Assembly (NCBI RefSeq): GCF_035222275.1
Contig: NC_085886.1
Location: forward strand, 3,534,001 to 3,598,000
Reading direction: 5' to 3'
Length of the DNA stretch: 64,000 nucleotides
From: Podospora bellae-mahoneyi
Taxonomy: Eukaryota > Ascomycota > Sordariomycetes > Sordariales > Podosporaceae
A program made the translations under genes and the position numbers. Shown here one piece after another: positions 45,769-57,563 of this stretch. How positions within the stretch are numbered: position 1 is the first letter of the stretch; each line of letters begins with the position of its first letter. The notes beneath the pieces are model-generated. The model did not search any database and was not told the DNA's origin. It was given only the letters and a program-made list of their open reading frames with translations.

Positions 45769-47571
45769 ATGACCACCGAACTGCAAGTTGATGCCGAGGT
45801 GACACTCTCACCTCCATCCACCTTCCTATCACCATGCTCAAAGTTCCGCATCCTGGTGCTGGGTAATCCAGAAGCTACCAAACAGGAGCTGTTTTCCAAG
45901 GTTTTTGGAGTCGAGCTTGAAAAGGTGTGTCGACCCCTGCTTACCCCTTCTCACCTCTTCCGATCGAAGCGCTTGGCAAAACTGACCATGTATACGAGCA
46001 CGTAGAGACTAGTCTCAGACACATTTGATCCCAAACACAACATCGAGTCCGAGTTGGATCTCCAAGGCCAGAACGACCGTCTGGCTGTTCACGCCTCGCC
46101 AAATTTTCTGAACGGCGATCAGAAGAATTACAACCGAGTGCTTGAGTTCTTGTCCAGGAGATCGGCCTCCGCCGACTACACCGAGCATGTACACATGATT
46201 TGGTACTGTGTATCAACCAACGAGGAAGATCGAGGCATCTCGGATCTGGAGAAGCACTTTTTCACACAAGACATCATCTCGGTCCACATCCCAGTCGTGT
46301 TGGTGTACACCAAATACGATGAGTTTGTGAGCCGTGTCATGTTGGAGTGGATGAAAGGGGCTGGATCTACCGAACGCGGTGTTTCCAAGGTTGCGGTTGG
46401 CCATATTCTCAAAGACATATCTTCCAAGAAGTTTGAAGAGGATATTGGCCGCAATTGGAACATGATACTCCCGTTCTCTATTCCGCGAGTCTGTGTGTCT
46501 TCTGGTGACGAGGATGATGATATTCGCAGCTTTCAACAGCTGGCAAACAGTACATTAGCCAGCTTGAAGGGAGAGGCGGACGTCAAGCTTGCTTTTGCCA
46601 CGGCACAGAGAAGTTCCCCCGTCATCTCGACCCAATGTAGGTTTCTTACTTCAGTATTGCTCAGCATCCACGCTGACGCTCTCTCAGTCTGCGCCGAAGC
46701 AGCCACAGACTACTACGAGGTCGACACTGGCCACGCCCGCAAGATCCACGGCGTCGACATGCGCGACATCCTCCCCAACTTCTTCGCCAAAGCCGCCCAG
46801 ATCTTCAACCTCCGTGACCCCTCCTCGGTCCTCACCGACCCCTTACTCCTCAACCGCATCCTCGACTCAACCTTTGGCACCCACCAAAAGCCCCTCCTGG
46901 CCGAGTCCCTCCGAAGAAGCGGGACCGAATCCGGCAGCATCCTGCTCTCGCTCTCTCCTCACGAACGCGCAGTGTTGCTGACCCAAGCCCTCGCCGGTAT
47001 CGTTCTTTTCCTACACATGCTCGCCGACAGCCAATGGCCCCACGCCGAGACGTTACCTACATCAGCCCCCTTATCACCAGGGTACACCTTTTCCACGCCC
47101 ACAACCCCCCACTTCCCATCCCACTCCGGCTCCGTCAACACAGACCTCAGCCAGCGGCAAATCTCGCGCGAGCTGGAGGACCTCCGGCTCGGGACGGGAA
47201 AGTCCATCCTGCTCGACACGATCGAGTCCTCGTCCATCTTCACCGAGTGTCAGCTGAAGCAGGACATCTCCGAGCTGATCCTCAAGGCGGTCACGCTGGC
47301 GGAAAAGTCAGAGATCACCGGCGCGGGGGAGAATAACTACCGGTTTGCGTACCATCAACATCATGACGCCATGTTCTTGGAGGGGGGCTACGGGGGTGAT
47401 GAGGATGGGGTGGGGAAGGGGACGGCGATGGGGGATAGCTTGAGCGCGGCCGACATGATTAGGGATATGTCCATGACGTTTGTGAATGATAACAATGAGC
47501 TCAGGGAGGGGACGGCGAGGGAGGGGAAGGTGAAGCTGGCGTGTGGGTTGACGATTTTGCCTTTGAATTGA
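45769..47571 (+). CDS. GTPase-like protein with altered P-loop
   Basis: Three exons (45769-45924, 46006-46636, 46688-47571), 556 residues. FRILVLGNPEATKQELF (residues about 26-42) sits where a G1/P-loop would be; the GKS/T core is replaced by TKQ, though Lys38 is kept. VHMIWYCVSTNEEDRGI and VPVVLVYTKYDEFV-like sequence (TKYD in place of NKxD) follow at the expected spacing. The second half is helical, with LTQALAGIVLFLHMLA as a possible hydrophobic helix, then an acidic, Gly-rich tail. It resembles fungal G-domain proteins of uncertain function. Because G1 and G3 depart from consensus, GTP hydrolysis is doubtful. The second intron (51 nt) is a multiple of three without stops. Confidence 0.75.
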
Positions 47572-47932
47572 TTTTGTGAAGAAGGGGTTCTTTATTGGGG
47601 GTGTGGGTTTGGGCTTTGGGATGGTATTACATCGCAATGGCGTTTCTTTTGTGGGGTTTGGATAGGGTCTAACGGTATATACATCCCTGAGACTAGTTTC
47701 GTTTCATACATTCAAAGGAGTTTTGTGATTCAAACTGGTGTCAAGAGGAAAGATACCTTGGTCCCTCACTGAGCTCGCAGTGAAGCTCACTGTCATTCAT
47801 CTCATGAAAATATATACACTGATCTTAGCATCCTTCGTATACACTGCACTTTTCGCGCTTCCCTTCCACCACTCCTGTCATCATCATCTCACATCCCTGG
47901 GGTATCCCATCTGTTCAGTCTTCCCTCTGCAT
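47572..47932. other. Convergent 3' region
   Basis: 361 bases between convergent genes; AT-rich, nothing else seen. Confidence 0.6.
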
Positions 47933-48665
47933 TTAGCAAGTGTTGATCATGCTGGTAAGAGCGCTCTTCTCAGCGCTGGTGATGCTCAGACCATAAGAGT
48001 ACTTGACGGCGACCCAGCTCTTGGCGTAGGTGCAGTAGAAGCTGGTGAGGGGGGGCTTCCACGAGTCGGGGCTCTTGTCGCTCTTTGCCTGGTTGACGTT
48101 GTCGGTGACGGCCCACAGCTGGGGGGTGTTGAGGTCGTTGGCGAACTGGGTCCGCTTGGCGGCGGTCCACTGGTAGGCGCCCGAGATCCAGGCGTTCTTG
48201 AGGGGGACCATGTGGTCAATGTCGACGTCGGAGGCGGCAGTCCAGGTCGCGCCGTCAAAGGGAGAGTACCATGTTCCCGAGGTGGAGGCGCAAGCCGAGT
48301 TGGTGACGACGTTGGTGCCGTCACGCTTGAGGACGGTCTCGCTGTGGAAGGGTCAGTATACCTTGATCAAACATGAAGGGTCGGACCGCGTTGAGATGGT
48401 GCCTACCGAGTGTTGCAAGCGCCTGAAACGGTGTTCCAGTGAGGGAAGAGGTCACGGTTGTAACCGCCGTTGTCATAGTTGGCCTGGACAGTCAAGGCGT
48501 TGAGCTGGGTCTGGGCAGTAGACTTGGAAGGGATTCCAGGCTGTTGTTCTTGTCAGTTATCTTCTCTTCTCATGGCAGAGACCATCCACATACAGGAGCA
48601 GGGGCGGGCATGGGGATGGCAGACGCCACCACCGCGAGGACCGAAGCGAGGAAGAAGGACTTCAT
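47933..48665 (-). CDS. Secreted HNH-type nuclease (DUF1524)
   Basis: Three exons (48665-48594, 48540-48407, 48341-47933), 204 residues. Signal peptide: MKSFFLASVLAVVASA. Mature part: NGGYNRDLFPHWNTV, then ATWTAASDVDIDHMVPLKNAW, where D-I-D-H-M-V-P-L is the catalytic HNH motif of the DUF1524/GmrSD C-terminal family (extracellular members). TPQLWAVTDNVNQAKSDKSP supplies the Asn/Asp of the fold. Four cysteines may form disulfides. Likely an extracellular DNase/RNase for nutrient scavenging. Both introns keep frame. Confidence 0.9.
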
Positions 48666-48777
48666 GTTGACTGATGGAATGCTGGAAACCGAGAGATAGA
48701 TTAAATGCAGGAACCGGTGGACAGCGGGATGATGCAGTGTGAATCTCTTCCCCAATCTCAGGAACCACGAGGCCCTC

Positions 48778-48783
48778 TATATA
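48778..48783 (-). promoter_or_regulatory. TATA-like element of the nuclease gene
   Basis: TATATA about 113 bases upstream of the start at 48665. Confidence 0.4.
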
Positions 48784-49856
48784 CTCTTCAGATGCCACAA
48801 TGAGACACGGCCGATCTCCCTCGGTACCTTTGGACAATTCCACATTTTCGTAGGGATCCCGAGTCGCGAGGCCACAGCAGCTGTCGCTGCTTCGCTGACT
48901 TCCCGCATCCCGATGTATGCTCAGGACCAATCCACAGTCATAGGAACTCCAAAATCATCAACATGTTACCCCATGGCTCGCGGTACGTGTTACACCCCAG
49001 ACGGGACCGTGTTCCCTTTCTGGAAGGCGATTGGGGGTTTATGGTCGATCGCCCAAAGTCTTAGCACATATCCCAAGTACCACCAATTGTCTCAGATGTA
49101 ATTCAGACCTATCCCGGTGGACCTGTAAGATCCAAGAAACCCCACAGAGGGGGGCTCTCCCTCAGCTGCCACCCAATTCCAACCTCTTCCCAGTGGTAAC
49201 CAATACCGATATTGTCCACCCCTGTTCATCCCAACTATGCAACCCCTCCCCCTCCCCCAAGTCAGTCTAGACTTGACATCCAGTCAAGATGCAAGATAAG
49301 CCCACGTCGGGAAGGTTGTGGGGGCAGGAGATCCAGAAAAAAAAAGATTCTACGGCTCTTATCAAGGGTCCGATAACCCCTGGCATCCCCCCGCAATCTT
49401 GGTGCTCCAACTGCCATCCATGATGCATCACCAACTGCCTATTCAGGAACTGCCGAGCGGGAACCAATGGAGCCCCAAAACACCAATCACCCTCCTATGC
49501 AGCACAACTTTGCCGCGAGTGGTAATCTTTTTTGTCTCCCATTTCCCACTTCCCGCCGCAACGGCGAGCGAAAAAAGAAACACCAACCAGAAAGCCATGC
49601 GGGAAATTCCCTCGCCAAGACCACGCCTTCACCTGCAGCATGCACGAGATGCCGGACTAGGTCTCGTCAGACGGGAGTGCCAAGCTTGACTTAAGAGATT
49701 CAACGTGGTAGAGAAAGCACGAGCTGTAAAGATAGGCTGCTGTTCGTAGACTGATCTGCTATCACAAGCCACGTTTTTGTTATCTTGATGGCTGCTGGGC
49801 GCGGAGACATTTGGGCACTTGGGTGATAGCTGACGACGCAGGTACGCAAGATACAA

Positions 49857-49866
49857 CCCCCCCCCC
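49857..49866 (+). repeat. Poly-C run (10)
   Basis: Ten cytosines in a row in the 3' flank of the hydrolase gene; prone to sequencing and replication slippage. Confidence 0.8.
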
Positions 49867-49973
49867 AACTTGCTATGAGATAATCTAGCTACAGATCAAA
49901 GATAAGCATCATACAAAAGACGGAGCCCGCCGTATAACGAAATAGAAATTCGTGGAGGTGGCCGACACAACGA

Positions 49974-51974
49974 TCACTTTGGCACCGTGATCCCATCACC
50001 ACCTGCAACTGGACCGACGACCCCTGGTCGAGCCCCCCCGCTGCTGGCATCACCATCACTTTCGTCATTCTTAGCTTCGCCAACCCCTGTTGGCATGCCG
50101 CCGTCCTCGGGAGTCTTGGGTGCGGTCGTGGACCCGGTATCGGACGACTTCTTGGACGCAAACAAGTTGATTCTCGTGGGTATCGACATGCTGGGCATCG
50201 AAGGCATACTGGGCATGCCGACACTGGGCATGGTCGGCATCGACATCTTGGGCATCTCGACCGATGGTAGTTTCGACGGCAGATACGACCGCAGAGTGGT
50301 GCTCGTTTCTTGAGCAACGCCGAACAGATGCCGCAGATAGGCCTTCTTTTGCTCGCTAGCCTCGGTCTTTTCCCCGCCCTCGTTGCCGTCCAAGTCATCC
50401 GGTAGAGGGACCAGCGTGGCGGTCGCGGCGATGTCGATGGGCGATTCATCAGGGACATCGTCGTCTGCCGTCTCTTGGTCCTCCTCGCCTGTAGCTATCT
50501 CAACCGCCTCCTCGGGTGGTTTCGCTACTCCCTCCTCATCGACGGCTTTAGCAATCTCCTGTGTCTCTTCCGACTCGGCCGGGATGGGCTCTGCAAACTT
50601 TGGATCATCCCAGATCTCGGCATCATCATTGAACCAGTTGATAACAAGCTGTGCGGCGTCGTTGGTCATCTTCTCATACTCCTTGTTCTTATCGGGTTTG
50701 AAAAGGTTGATGTGTGCTACAATCTCGTCTTTGGCCCCTTCGATAACATGTCTCGTGAACAGATGTTCCGCCGGGTGGTCTTTGGCCGGTATGGCACAGA
50801 ATGTTCGCTCCGGCACGAAGTAGCCTCCGCTCCATTTCCCATTTTCGCCGAGAGACGCAAACACATCCGAAAAGCCGACCCCCCTCAGGGAAGCGAGCCG
50901 CTCGAGTCGACGATTGAGCTCATTCTGCTTCAGCAGAGAGCCTACAAAAGTGAAGTGGTCCGACAGGTACGCAAAGGACTCGCCAATGTTGCCCCTGTTG
51001 ACGTACGCGAGCCCCTGACCGAGCGCATCAACGGACTGCTGGTAGCCCTGGATCACGTCCTCCTTGGTCAGGCTCCGCACCGTACGCATGCCCTCGATGA
51101 TCTTTTTGCGGTGCATGTAGGCGGCCACTCCGCCAGCAGCAATGACGCCGACGGTTCCCGTGCGCATGGCGATGAGCTGCCAGGCCTTCCACGCGGGACT
51201 GGACGATCTCTTGACGATGCGGCCTGTAGCAACGCCAACGGCACGTTTGGAGGCGAGGCGTGAGAGGGTGGCTGGTGCGGCAGCCGAGAGAGCCGTCATG
51301 ACGTTGAACACATTGCTCACTTTCTGGTAGTTGGAAAAGGCGCCGTACACGAACATAGAACGCGCAAGGCCGTTGTAGGGCGTGTCGAATGCGAGTATGC
51401 CTTGAATGAGCGGAAACATGGGACCGGACGCGTTCTCGTCTTGTCGTCGTTCATCGAGGATGCGGAAGAGGCAGTCGCTGGCGACAAAGCCACTGTAGTT
51501 GGTTGTGTGAGCAGGTATGCAGGCCACGAAGATGCGATGATAGAACATACCCCATGGAATGAGCCACCAGAATAACACCAACGCTACGATCGTTGGGCGG
51601 CCATGGATTGTCGAGATGGGTCTTGCGCAAGTCCATCACGCGCTCCTTGAGCCTATCAAGGGGTTAGTCTTGGCACCTGGCGTGTCGCGTCGTGGTCGAC
51701 ATACCATTCCAGAAAGGCAGCGGTGCTTTGCGCAAGCTCGCCTTTGGTCTCATATTTGGGATAGACAACAGAGGCAACCTCGTGATCCGGTAGGTTGTTG
51801 GTGATGATATCTTGGAGGTGTTTGGGGAAGTTGCCAAACGTGTCGTCGTCCCCCTTGAATCGCGCGCGATGTGTCCGTCAGCTTTGAAACAGCAATAGAA
51901 GATTTCGAAGTTCAAAGAAATGGGGCACTGACCTTGAAGCCGTGAATAAAACAAAGCAGTAAAATCCTCTTCAT
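49974..51974 (-). CDS. Alpha/beta-hydrolase (DUF676-like serine esterase)
   Basis: Four exons (51974-51933, 51853-51705, 51652-51551, 51492-49974), 603 residues. The protein opens RILLLCFIHGFKGDDDTF, with the oxyanion HG motif, and the nucleophile elbow is LVAHSMGG (Ser about 95), split by an intron. FDTPYNGLAR follows as in serine esterases of the PF05057 type. A possible single membrane segment, VGVIAAGGVAAYMH, is near residue 215-235. FTRHVIEGAKDEIVAHINLF may carry the catalytic histidine. The tail is acidic, then has Met-Pro-Ser repeats, then Gly-rich. The substrate, lipid or ester, is not determinable. Confidence 0.85.
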
Positions 51975-52491
51975 TGCGATAGCAGAGCTTTAGATAAAAG
52001 AGAGACGGTAATACTGATGTGTCTCCGAGATGCCAAAAAAGATGTTGCAGGATGAAAGTGGATCAGAGTTCCAGCTCCCGCAAGCGAAGAGACAGTTTCT
52101 TTCCTCTCAGTCCTGAGCCCCATTTCAGGTTTCTAGCATTCTGCTCTAAAAGAGGGCAGTCGCGTCCAGGGTCGAGTGGCGTTTATGCCGCGTTTGCAGG
52201 AGCTACCCATCAGAGAAAAAGGTGGTGGTGCAAATACGTCATCTTTCACGTCATGCGCGCACCAAGTAACCACCAGCTTCAACTTCATCCAATGAGCAAC
52301 AACTTGAACACAGCTAAACAGCACTCGAGATGGCTTCATTTAGAATGTTTTTATTCTTGTTTTTGATCATACCATGAATTCATAAACCCATAAATCATAC
52401 CCGTGTGCTTTTGATCTACCACCATTCCCATTTTCCATTGCCGTGATTGTCTTTTTTTTTCCCATCGTATACCTTTGCGTGTCATCATTCA
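51975..52491. other. Intergenic region
   Basis: 517 bases between the hydrolase start and the MFS gene stop, both minus strand; no element or gene found. Confidence 0.5.
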
Positions 52492-54235
52492 TCACTCTTC
52501 ACGGCTGTACTTTGAGCGCTGCCGCCACTTTGAACCATATCTCATCATCAGAATCGGAATGGGGGCCAGCATTAGAGTGCCACCCGCCAGGATGCTGAAA
52601 GCCCACCCGTACCCAAATCTCTCCATCAACGGAGCCGTCGTAAGAGGAAGGAAGGTGCCACAGAGACACCTCGTCACCATGACTCCTGTCAGCGCCGAGG
52701 CCGAGTATATGCCAAAAGCGTCGACAATGTATGTCATGAGGGGGATCATGGCCAGCATGAGACAACTGCCGAGCAAGCTGACTGAAAAGAGCAACAAGAG
52801 AAGAGGGAGCTTCCACTCGGGGATCCAGCCATAAGCTGCCACCGCGACGGGGAGAGCAAAAGCTCCAATGATGGTCAATGGAAGGCGGAATTCCGGCTTG
52901 CCAACTCCCTTGTGGGTGTGTCGCATGCGGATGTAAATTCTGTCAAGGCAGTGATTGCATAGCAGGACACTGACTGTAGATCCAATTGCTGTAGGATGTC
53001 TAGTTAGCATCAACGTGTATAGGAATAGTCTGAGCAGGGCCAAACTCACTGAAACTGGCATAGCAGCTCCCAACCGCCATCGGTGACAACCCATAAACAT
53101 CCTGCAAAATATCCGCCAGCGTGGTGCTCATCACATAATAAAACGCAAAAACCACCGCTCCAAACAAGCTCATGGCCATCAGCACACCGCTCCCAAGAAG
53201 AACATGGGCCGGCCTCATGACCGCATCACCTAGCTTCTTCCACACCCCCTGTTGGCCAGTGAGTCCTTTCTGTTCTCCTTCGACCCTGAGCTTAACTTCC
53301 TCTTCGTAATCCACCGCTGTCTTGTACCCCTTGCCCCATCTCTTTGCCCGTTTCCTCAAAATGGCCACCTTGTATGTCTCCCTGAAGCACAACAGGAACA
53401 TGAGTTCCCCCAGCGACGCCAGTCCAGCTGTCATCCAAATCACCTTCCTCCACCCGATCATCTCAGCAAGCGCACTGCCAATCAACGGGGCTACCGCTCC
53501 GCCGACAAGCGGCGCCAGATAAACCAACGACACGGGACTTCCTCTCTGCTCAGAAATGAACATGTCGCCCACAATGGCCGGGTTAAGCACGTTGCCAGCA
53601 ACCACACACCCCGTCAGCATCCGCGCAACAACCAAGCTCGTGACAGACTGTGAGGTGGCCGTCATGATGGTGGCCAGGATGAAAATGATGTTGCAGACGT
53701 TCATGACTGGGTACCGGCCGTACATTTCCGAGAGCGGTGCGATGAACAGCGGGCCAGCGGCTTCGCCCAGCTCCCAGATCGTCACGAGAAGGACAGAAGA
53801 TGATTTGCTGGGCGTGCTTCCTGGCGGCGAAAGGTCTGCGACAATCTCGGTCGCCAGAGGGACGAGTGAAATACAAGTCATTGTGCTGCGTCTGATGTTA
53901 GTTTTGATTCGAAAGAGTGGCTGCGCGGAACCTGGTGAAAAAAAATCATACACAGTAAAAGCCATAAAGGCCAGGATGAACACAATAGCCCATTTGAACG
54001 GTGTCGGCCATTCCAGCGGGTTTTCTGGGTCCCCAGAGGGATTAAAATCGATGATTATCGGCTCATCGTTGCCCCTGTTGTGATGGTTATAAGACCCGAG
54101 GAAGGCGTCATCTTCGTCGGCGGAATCGGCAGGTGAGTCCGACGTAGCAGGTAGACAGGTGTGATAATGGTGACCTTCGTCCGTCACACTGATGAGTAGA
54201 GGTTGAGTTTCCGGGGTTCCGAGGCGTACGCTCAT
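52492..54235 (-). CDS. MFS drug-efflux-type transporter (DHA1 family)
   Basis: Three exons (54235-53952, 53885-53050, 52988-52492), 538 residues. A cytosolic acidic N-terminus with NPSGDPENPLEWPTPFKW leads into the first helix (WAIVFILAFMAFTV). About twelve membrane helices follow. Between helices 2 and 3 is PLSEMYGRYPVMN, close to the MFS G-x-x-x-D/E-R-x-G-R/R-P motif. The central loop is charged (KRAKRWGKGYKTAVDYEEEV). Typical of fungal DHA1 H+ antiporters exporting drugs, polyamines or metabolites. The first intron (66 nt) is a stopless multiple of three; splicing restores FTVTMTCISLVP, as in relatives. Confidence 0.9.
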
Positions 54236-55447
54236 TTTCTCGCTGTTTCCAACTCTTCCCCCTATCAAAAGAAGCGTTTGAACACGAACACAGCCCAGAG
54301 GAAGAAAGGGGGAAGAGGAAAAAAAAGAAGAGAGACCTGATCGGTCTTTTTGTTCTTGAAGGATTGGTGATAACGATTTCCACCCTACATGTACGCATAC
54401 CCCTCCTGTCCTTTTTTGAACATGGACAAGCGGTTCGGATCCAGACTTGAGTCTTCCCCGAATCGACACAACCGTCAGCAGTGGCCGGTCTCGCCGTGTA
54501 ACCCCTGCCGTGGTGGTGGTTGAAACTTTTTTTGTGCTTGTCGCTATGCAGCCAAGAGCAGGGGGATCGCTGAAAGGGCGCCGCTAGTGGAAATATCTGG
54601 GAGAAAAGGCGCGGGCGTTGCGACGTTGATGACCAAACCAATTCACCATGGCAATTGACACTGTGTTTTTGGGCCACACCAGATGGTCTCACTTCTGAGA
54701 TGCTGTGCCTCCAGTGTCTTCAGCGGGTGTCCAGTGGTCTCGGATGGCGGATATAATATCGACGGATACTGTATTAAACTGTGTTCTGCCCATTCATCAC
54801 CCCACATTCTAGCAACTTCGAGATTTTCTCCAATGCCCAGCCTCCCCCTCCACTCACATGAAGATTCACCCCTCTCTACTGACCATGTTTGGTGACTCCC
54901 GTGTTCCGATATGCCGTCCTGTTGCGGAACTTCCATCCACCGTCTGCACCTCAAAAAGACCCTTAATCCAATGCACGGCGCCCTTCGGATAACAGCGGCA
55001 ATCCAAGGTGTTTCCCCCAACAGATGCTTTAAAGCAGTGGCAAATATGTCGTCAAGGTGGCTCGATGCTTTCAATGGTGTGCTTCCAGTGTCCCATCCAC
55101 GATAGTGATATCGAAGGGTTCACACCCTTGATACCCAATTCTGTCGATCGATTGGTGAAGCTCAATGGTTGGTGCTGAAGGCCGATCTGAGCCAAGGGTG
55201 GCGCACCACCGAATGCAACCCCAATCTTCAGCGCTTGTTTCCCCCGCACCAGAGCGATGTTGGCCGCTGGGAAAGGGAAACCTGGCATGCCACGGCCTGT
55301 CACGGGTTAGGGTTTTTTAATCACCCCGCCCCCTTTCCCAGCATTCTCCTTGTTGACAAACCCCTGAAAACAAAAAGAGGAAAACTTTTGTTGGTCGGGT
55401 GATGTTCTCCCGCAGGAGTCCATTTTGAGGGGTTTAAAGTGTATTCA
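54236..55447. other. Intergenic region, MFS upstream side
   Basis: 1.2 kb between the MFS start and the Zn2Cys6 gene stop. Includes a telobox-like element; short frames are unsupported. Confidence 0.5.
55304..55317 (+). promoter_or_regulatory. Telobox-like element
   Basis: GGGTTAGGGTTTTT about 130 bases past the stop of the Zn2Cys6 gene and 1.07 kb upstream of the MFS start; the distance makes a promoter role uncertain. Confidence 0.3.
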
Positions 55448-56962
55448 TCATGAGCCCCTCATGCCACTCTTCTCCATAATCCACTGCTCAACAACCTCCA
55501 TCCCCCTACCAATCTCAGCAACAGCCACAGTGAACTCATCCACCTCGTCCGGAGACGCATACTCCAACACTTTCCAAACCTCCAGGCTCTGCATCAACGC
55601 CCAAGGCGACATGGCACCTTCACCATCCTTTTGACCGCGCAGCGTATTCCCCTTCCTGAGAGCCGCGCACCACTCCCTCCCCGTCGTCGCATCCCACAGC
55701 CCATTCACCCCACTGAAAAGAGCGCCCCCAGGACACACCGACCACTGCGTCTTGATGGTCTGATACACAGACCGGACAAAACTGACAGAAATGTACGTCC
55801 GCCTCACCGACTCGGCAATCACCCACACCTGCCAGAGTGTGTGCGGTGCTGGGTTAGGAGGGAGGGCGAACGGGTTGTGCGTACTGCTCGGTGGGGTGAT
55901 GGCACCGACAGCCGTGTTTGAGCTGGTCCCTGTTTTGCTGCCCCGTATCAAGTCACTGTTGCCGGACGGCGACGAGCCAGATGAAGTCGCGGACGACGCA
56001 TAGGCTTCAAACACCTCGCCTGTGGTGCAATCCAGTCTTGCGCTCTCCAACATCTGGCGCGCCCAGCGGTGCAGCGTCTCCATGTACGATTCTGCTTGGT
56101 CTCTGGAGCGAATGTCCCCGTCAAAGAGCTGAGTTAACTCGTAGACGAAAAGAGATTGCGTCCGGGCTAGGTGGTTGAAAGTGCCCAGCATGATGTTTGA
56201 TGCATCGAGGCTTCCCAGAGGGAGATTTGTGTTTGTGTTGTTTGTGTGGTCGAGATGAGAGTCTGGCTGGCTCTGAATGAGGTCTACTGCTCGATCTTGA
56301 ATGATCCGTAAGGACAGTTCTTTGGCTGCTGGGGTGGCCGCCAGATCATAAGCTGCTCTCGCCGTGTAGGCATCTCGTATGCACTCGGGCATCAAGTCCC
56401 GGTAGAGATGGCGGTGCATCAGAGGACTGTGGCCCTCTTTTACCCACAGTTGAAGCCATTGTTGGTGCTTGTGGATAAAGTTGGGAAGAGAGTCCTGGCT
56501 GATAGCTACCTCGAGCTCGGGCGGCAGGCTCATGATGTGCGCATCCAACAGGGTGGAACGGCGCCAAGATCCAGGAGAAAGAAACCATTGATAGGGCGAC
56601 AACAGTGGTGGGCATCTCGGATCGAGGTCTGTTTGTGCTTGTGATATGTCTGGGTGCTTGCCTTTTTCTGTACTGAACCAGTCACTGGTTAGAGTTGAGG
56701 AGGCTCCCGGAGCTCTTTCAGGCTCAGTCAGTAGCCGTGAGACAGCCTCATCGTCGTCAGCAATTGGCAGTGACATTGCTCCGCCACGACGAGGTGGATA
56801 GACGCAGACTATTTCTTTTTCGACGCATCTCTTGCACCAAGGCGTAGACTGGTCGCATTTCCTCTTCGACTTCGCACAGGGGATGCATGTTTTTCTTTTC
56901 CGATTACGCCGGAGCCGTGGCCTTGGTGGTGATGTTGCATCTGATGAAGGCGAGCCGCTCAT
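55448..56962 (-). CDS. Zn2Cys6 transcription factor
   Basis: Single exon of 504 residues from the ATG at 56962; the longer open frame upstream lacks an ATG that fits. A basic RLRRNRKRK stretch precedes the cluster. Cys26, 29, 36, 43, 46 and 53 give C-x2-C-x6-C-x6-C-x2-C-x6-C (CIPC, KCDQSTPWC, RCVEKEIVC). The middle region, about residues 200-470, is helical and has short Trp/Leu motifs of the fungal regulator type. DNA target unknown. It is divergent from the adjacent short-chain dehydrogenase gene, which is a common arrangement for a pathway-specific regulator. Confidence 0.9.
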   Translation of the reverse strand: MSGSPSSDATSPPRPRLRRNRKRKTCIPCAKSKRKCDQSTPWCKRCVEKEIVCVYPPRRGGAMSLPIADDDEAVSRLLTEPERAPGASSTLTSDWFSTEKGKHPDISQAQTDLDPRCPPLLSPYQWFLSPGSWRRSTLLDAHIMSLPPELEVAISQDSLPNFIHKHQQWLQLWVKEGHSPLMHRHLYRDLMPECIRDAYTARAAYDLAATPAAKELSLRIIQDRAVDLIQSQPDSHLDHTNNTNTNLPLGSLDASNIMLGTFNHLARTQSLFVYELTQLFDGDIRSRDQAESYMETLHRWARQMLESARLDCTTGEVFEAYASSATSSGSSPSGNSDLIRGSKTGTSSNTAVGAITPPSSTHNPFALPPNPAPHTLWQVWVIAESVRRTYISVSFVRSVYQTIKTQWSVCPGGALFSGVNGLWDATTGREWCAALRKGNTLRGQKDGEGAMSPWALMQSLEVWKVLEYASPDEVDEFTVAVAEIGRGMEVVEQWIMEKSGMRGS

Positions 56963-57563
56963 TTCGATAACAGCTAGAAACCTAGGTAGCCTTAGATAAT
57001 AGCCAGCATATAGTCGGGTAGTTGGATGAGCGGGGGTAAATCTAGAGCGCTCCGGTACTCGAGAACTATCAACCCGGTAAGCCACATGATGTGTGATGGA
57101 TAAGAAGTAGTCGCCGCTCACCCGCGCCAAGTGCTGACTGAGCAACCTGATCTAGCAAGGAGCGGGCCTAAGCAGGTCTTACCCAGACACAAAGGGCCCC
57201 CTGAGAGGCTCTGGTTTGCTTAAACCCGCTCTCGCCCGCAAGTCATCTGGAACAACGCCAGATTTTTCATCAAACTCATAATCATCGGCGATTAACGCAC
57301 AACTCGTCCGCTCACTCGGCCACAGAAAGCCCGCAACTAGTCCACCGCTTGTTAAGTTGTGCTGGTCTTGTACGCCTTTGTCGGCAATGGAGTCGATGAT
57401 GGGGTTATCTGAATTTCTAAGCCGGTGTAACGATGAAAGCTCAAGAGTATAAAGGGAGGCATGTGGCTGTCTGATACAAGAGAAGATAATCATTCCCAAA
57501 AAGCACAGCAAGCAGTGCCCATACCGCATTCCTTTACACATATTTGGCTCCAAATCTAAAACC
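56963..57563. other. Divergent promoter between regulator and SDR gene
   Basis: 601 bases shared by the Zn2Cys6 and SDR genes. A TATA box serves the SDR gene. The minus-strand frame 57179-57601 overlaps the SDR start and is not accepted. Confidence 0.5.
57448..57454 (+). promoter_or_regulatory. TATA box of the SDR gene
   Basis: TATAAAG, about 110 bases ahead of the ATG at 57564. Confidence 0.5.

Larger units (their letters stand above)
48666..49973. other. Intergenic region upstream of the nuclease gene
   Basis: 1.3 kb between two minus-strand genes. It holds a TATA box of the nuclease gene and a poly-C run near its far end. Frames such as 49318-49689 lack support. Confidence 0.5.
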
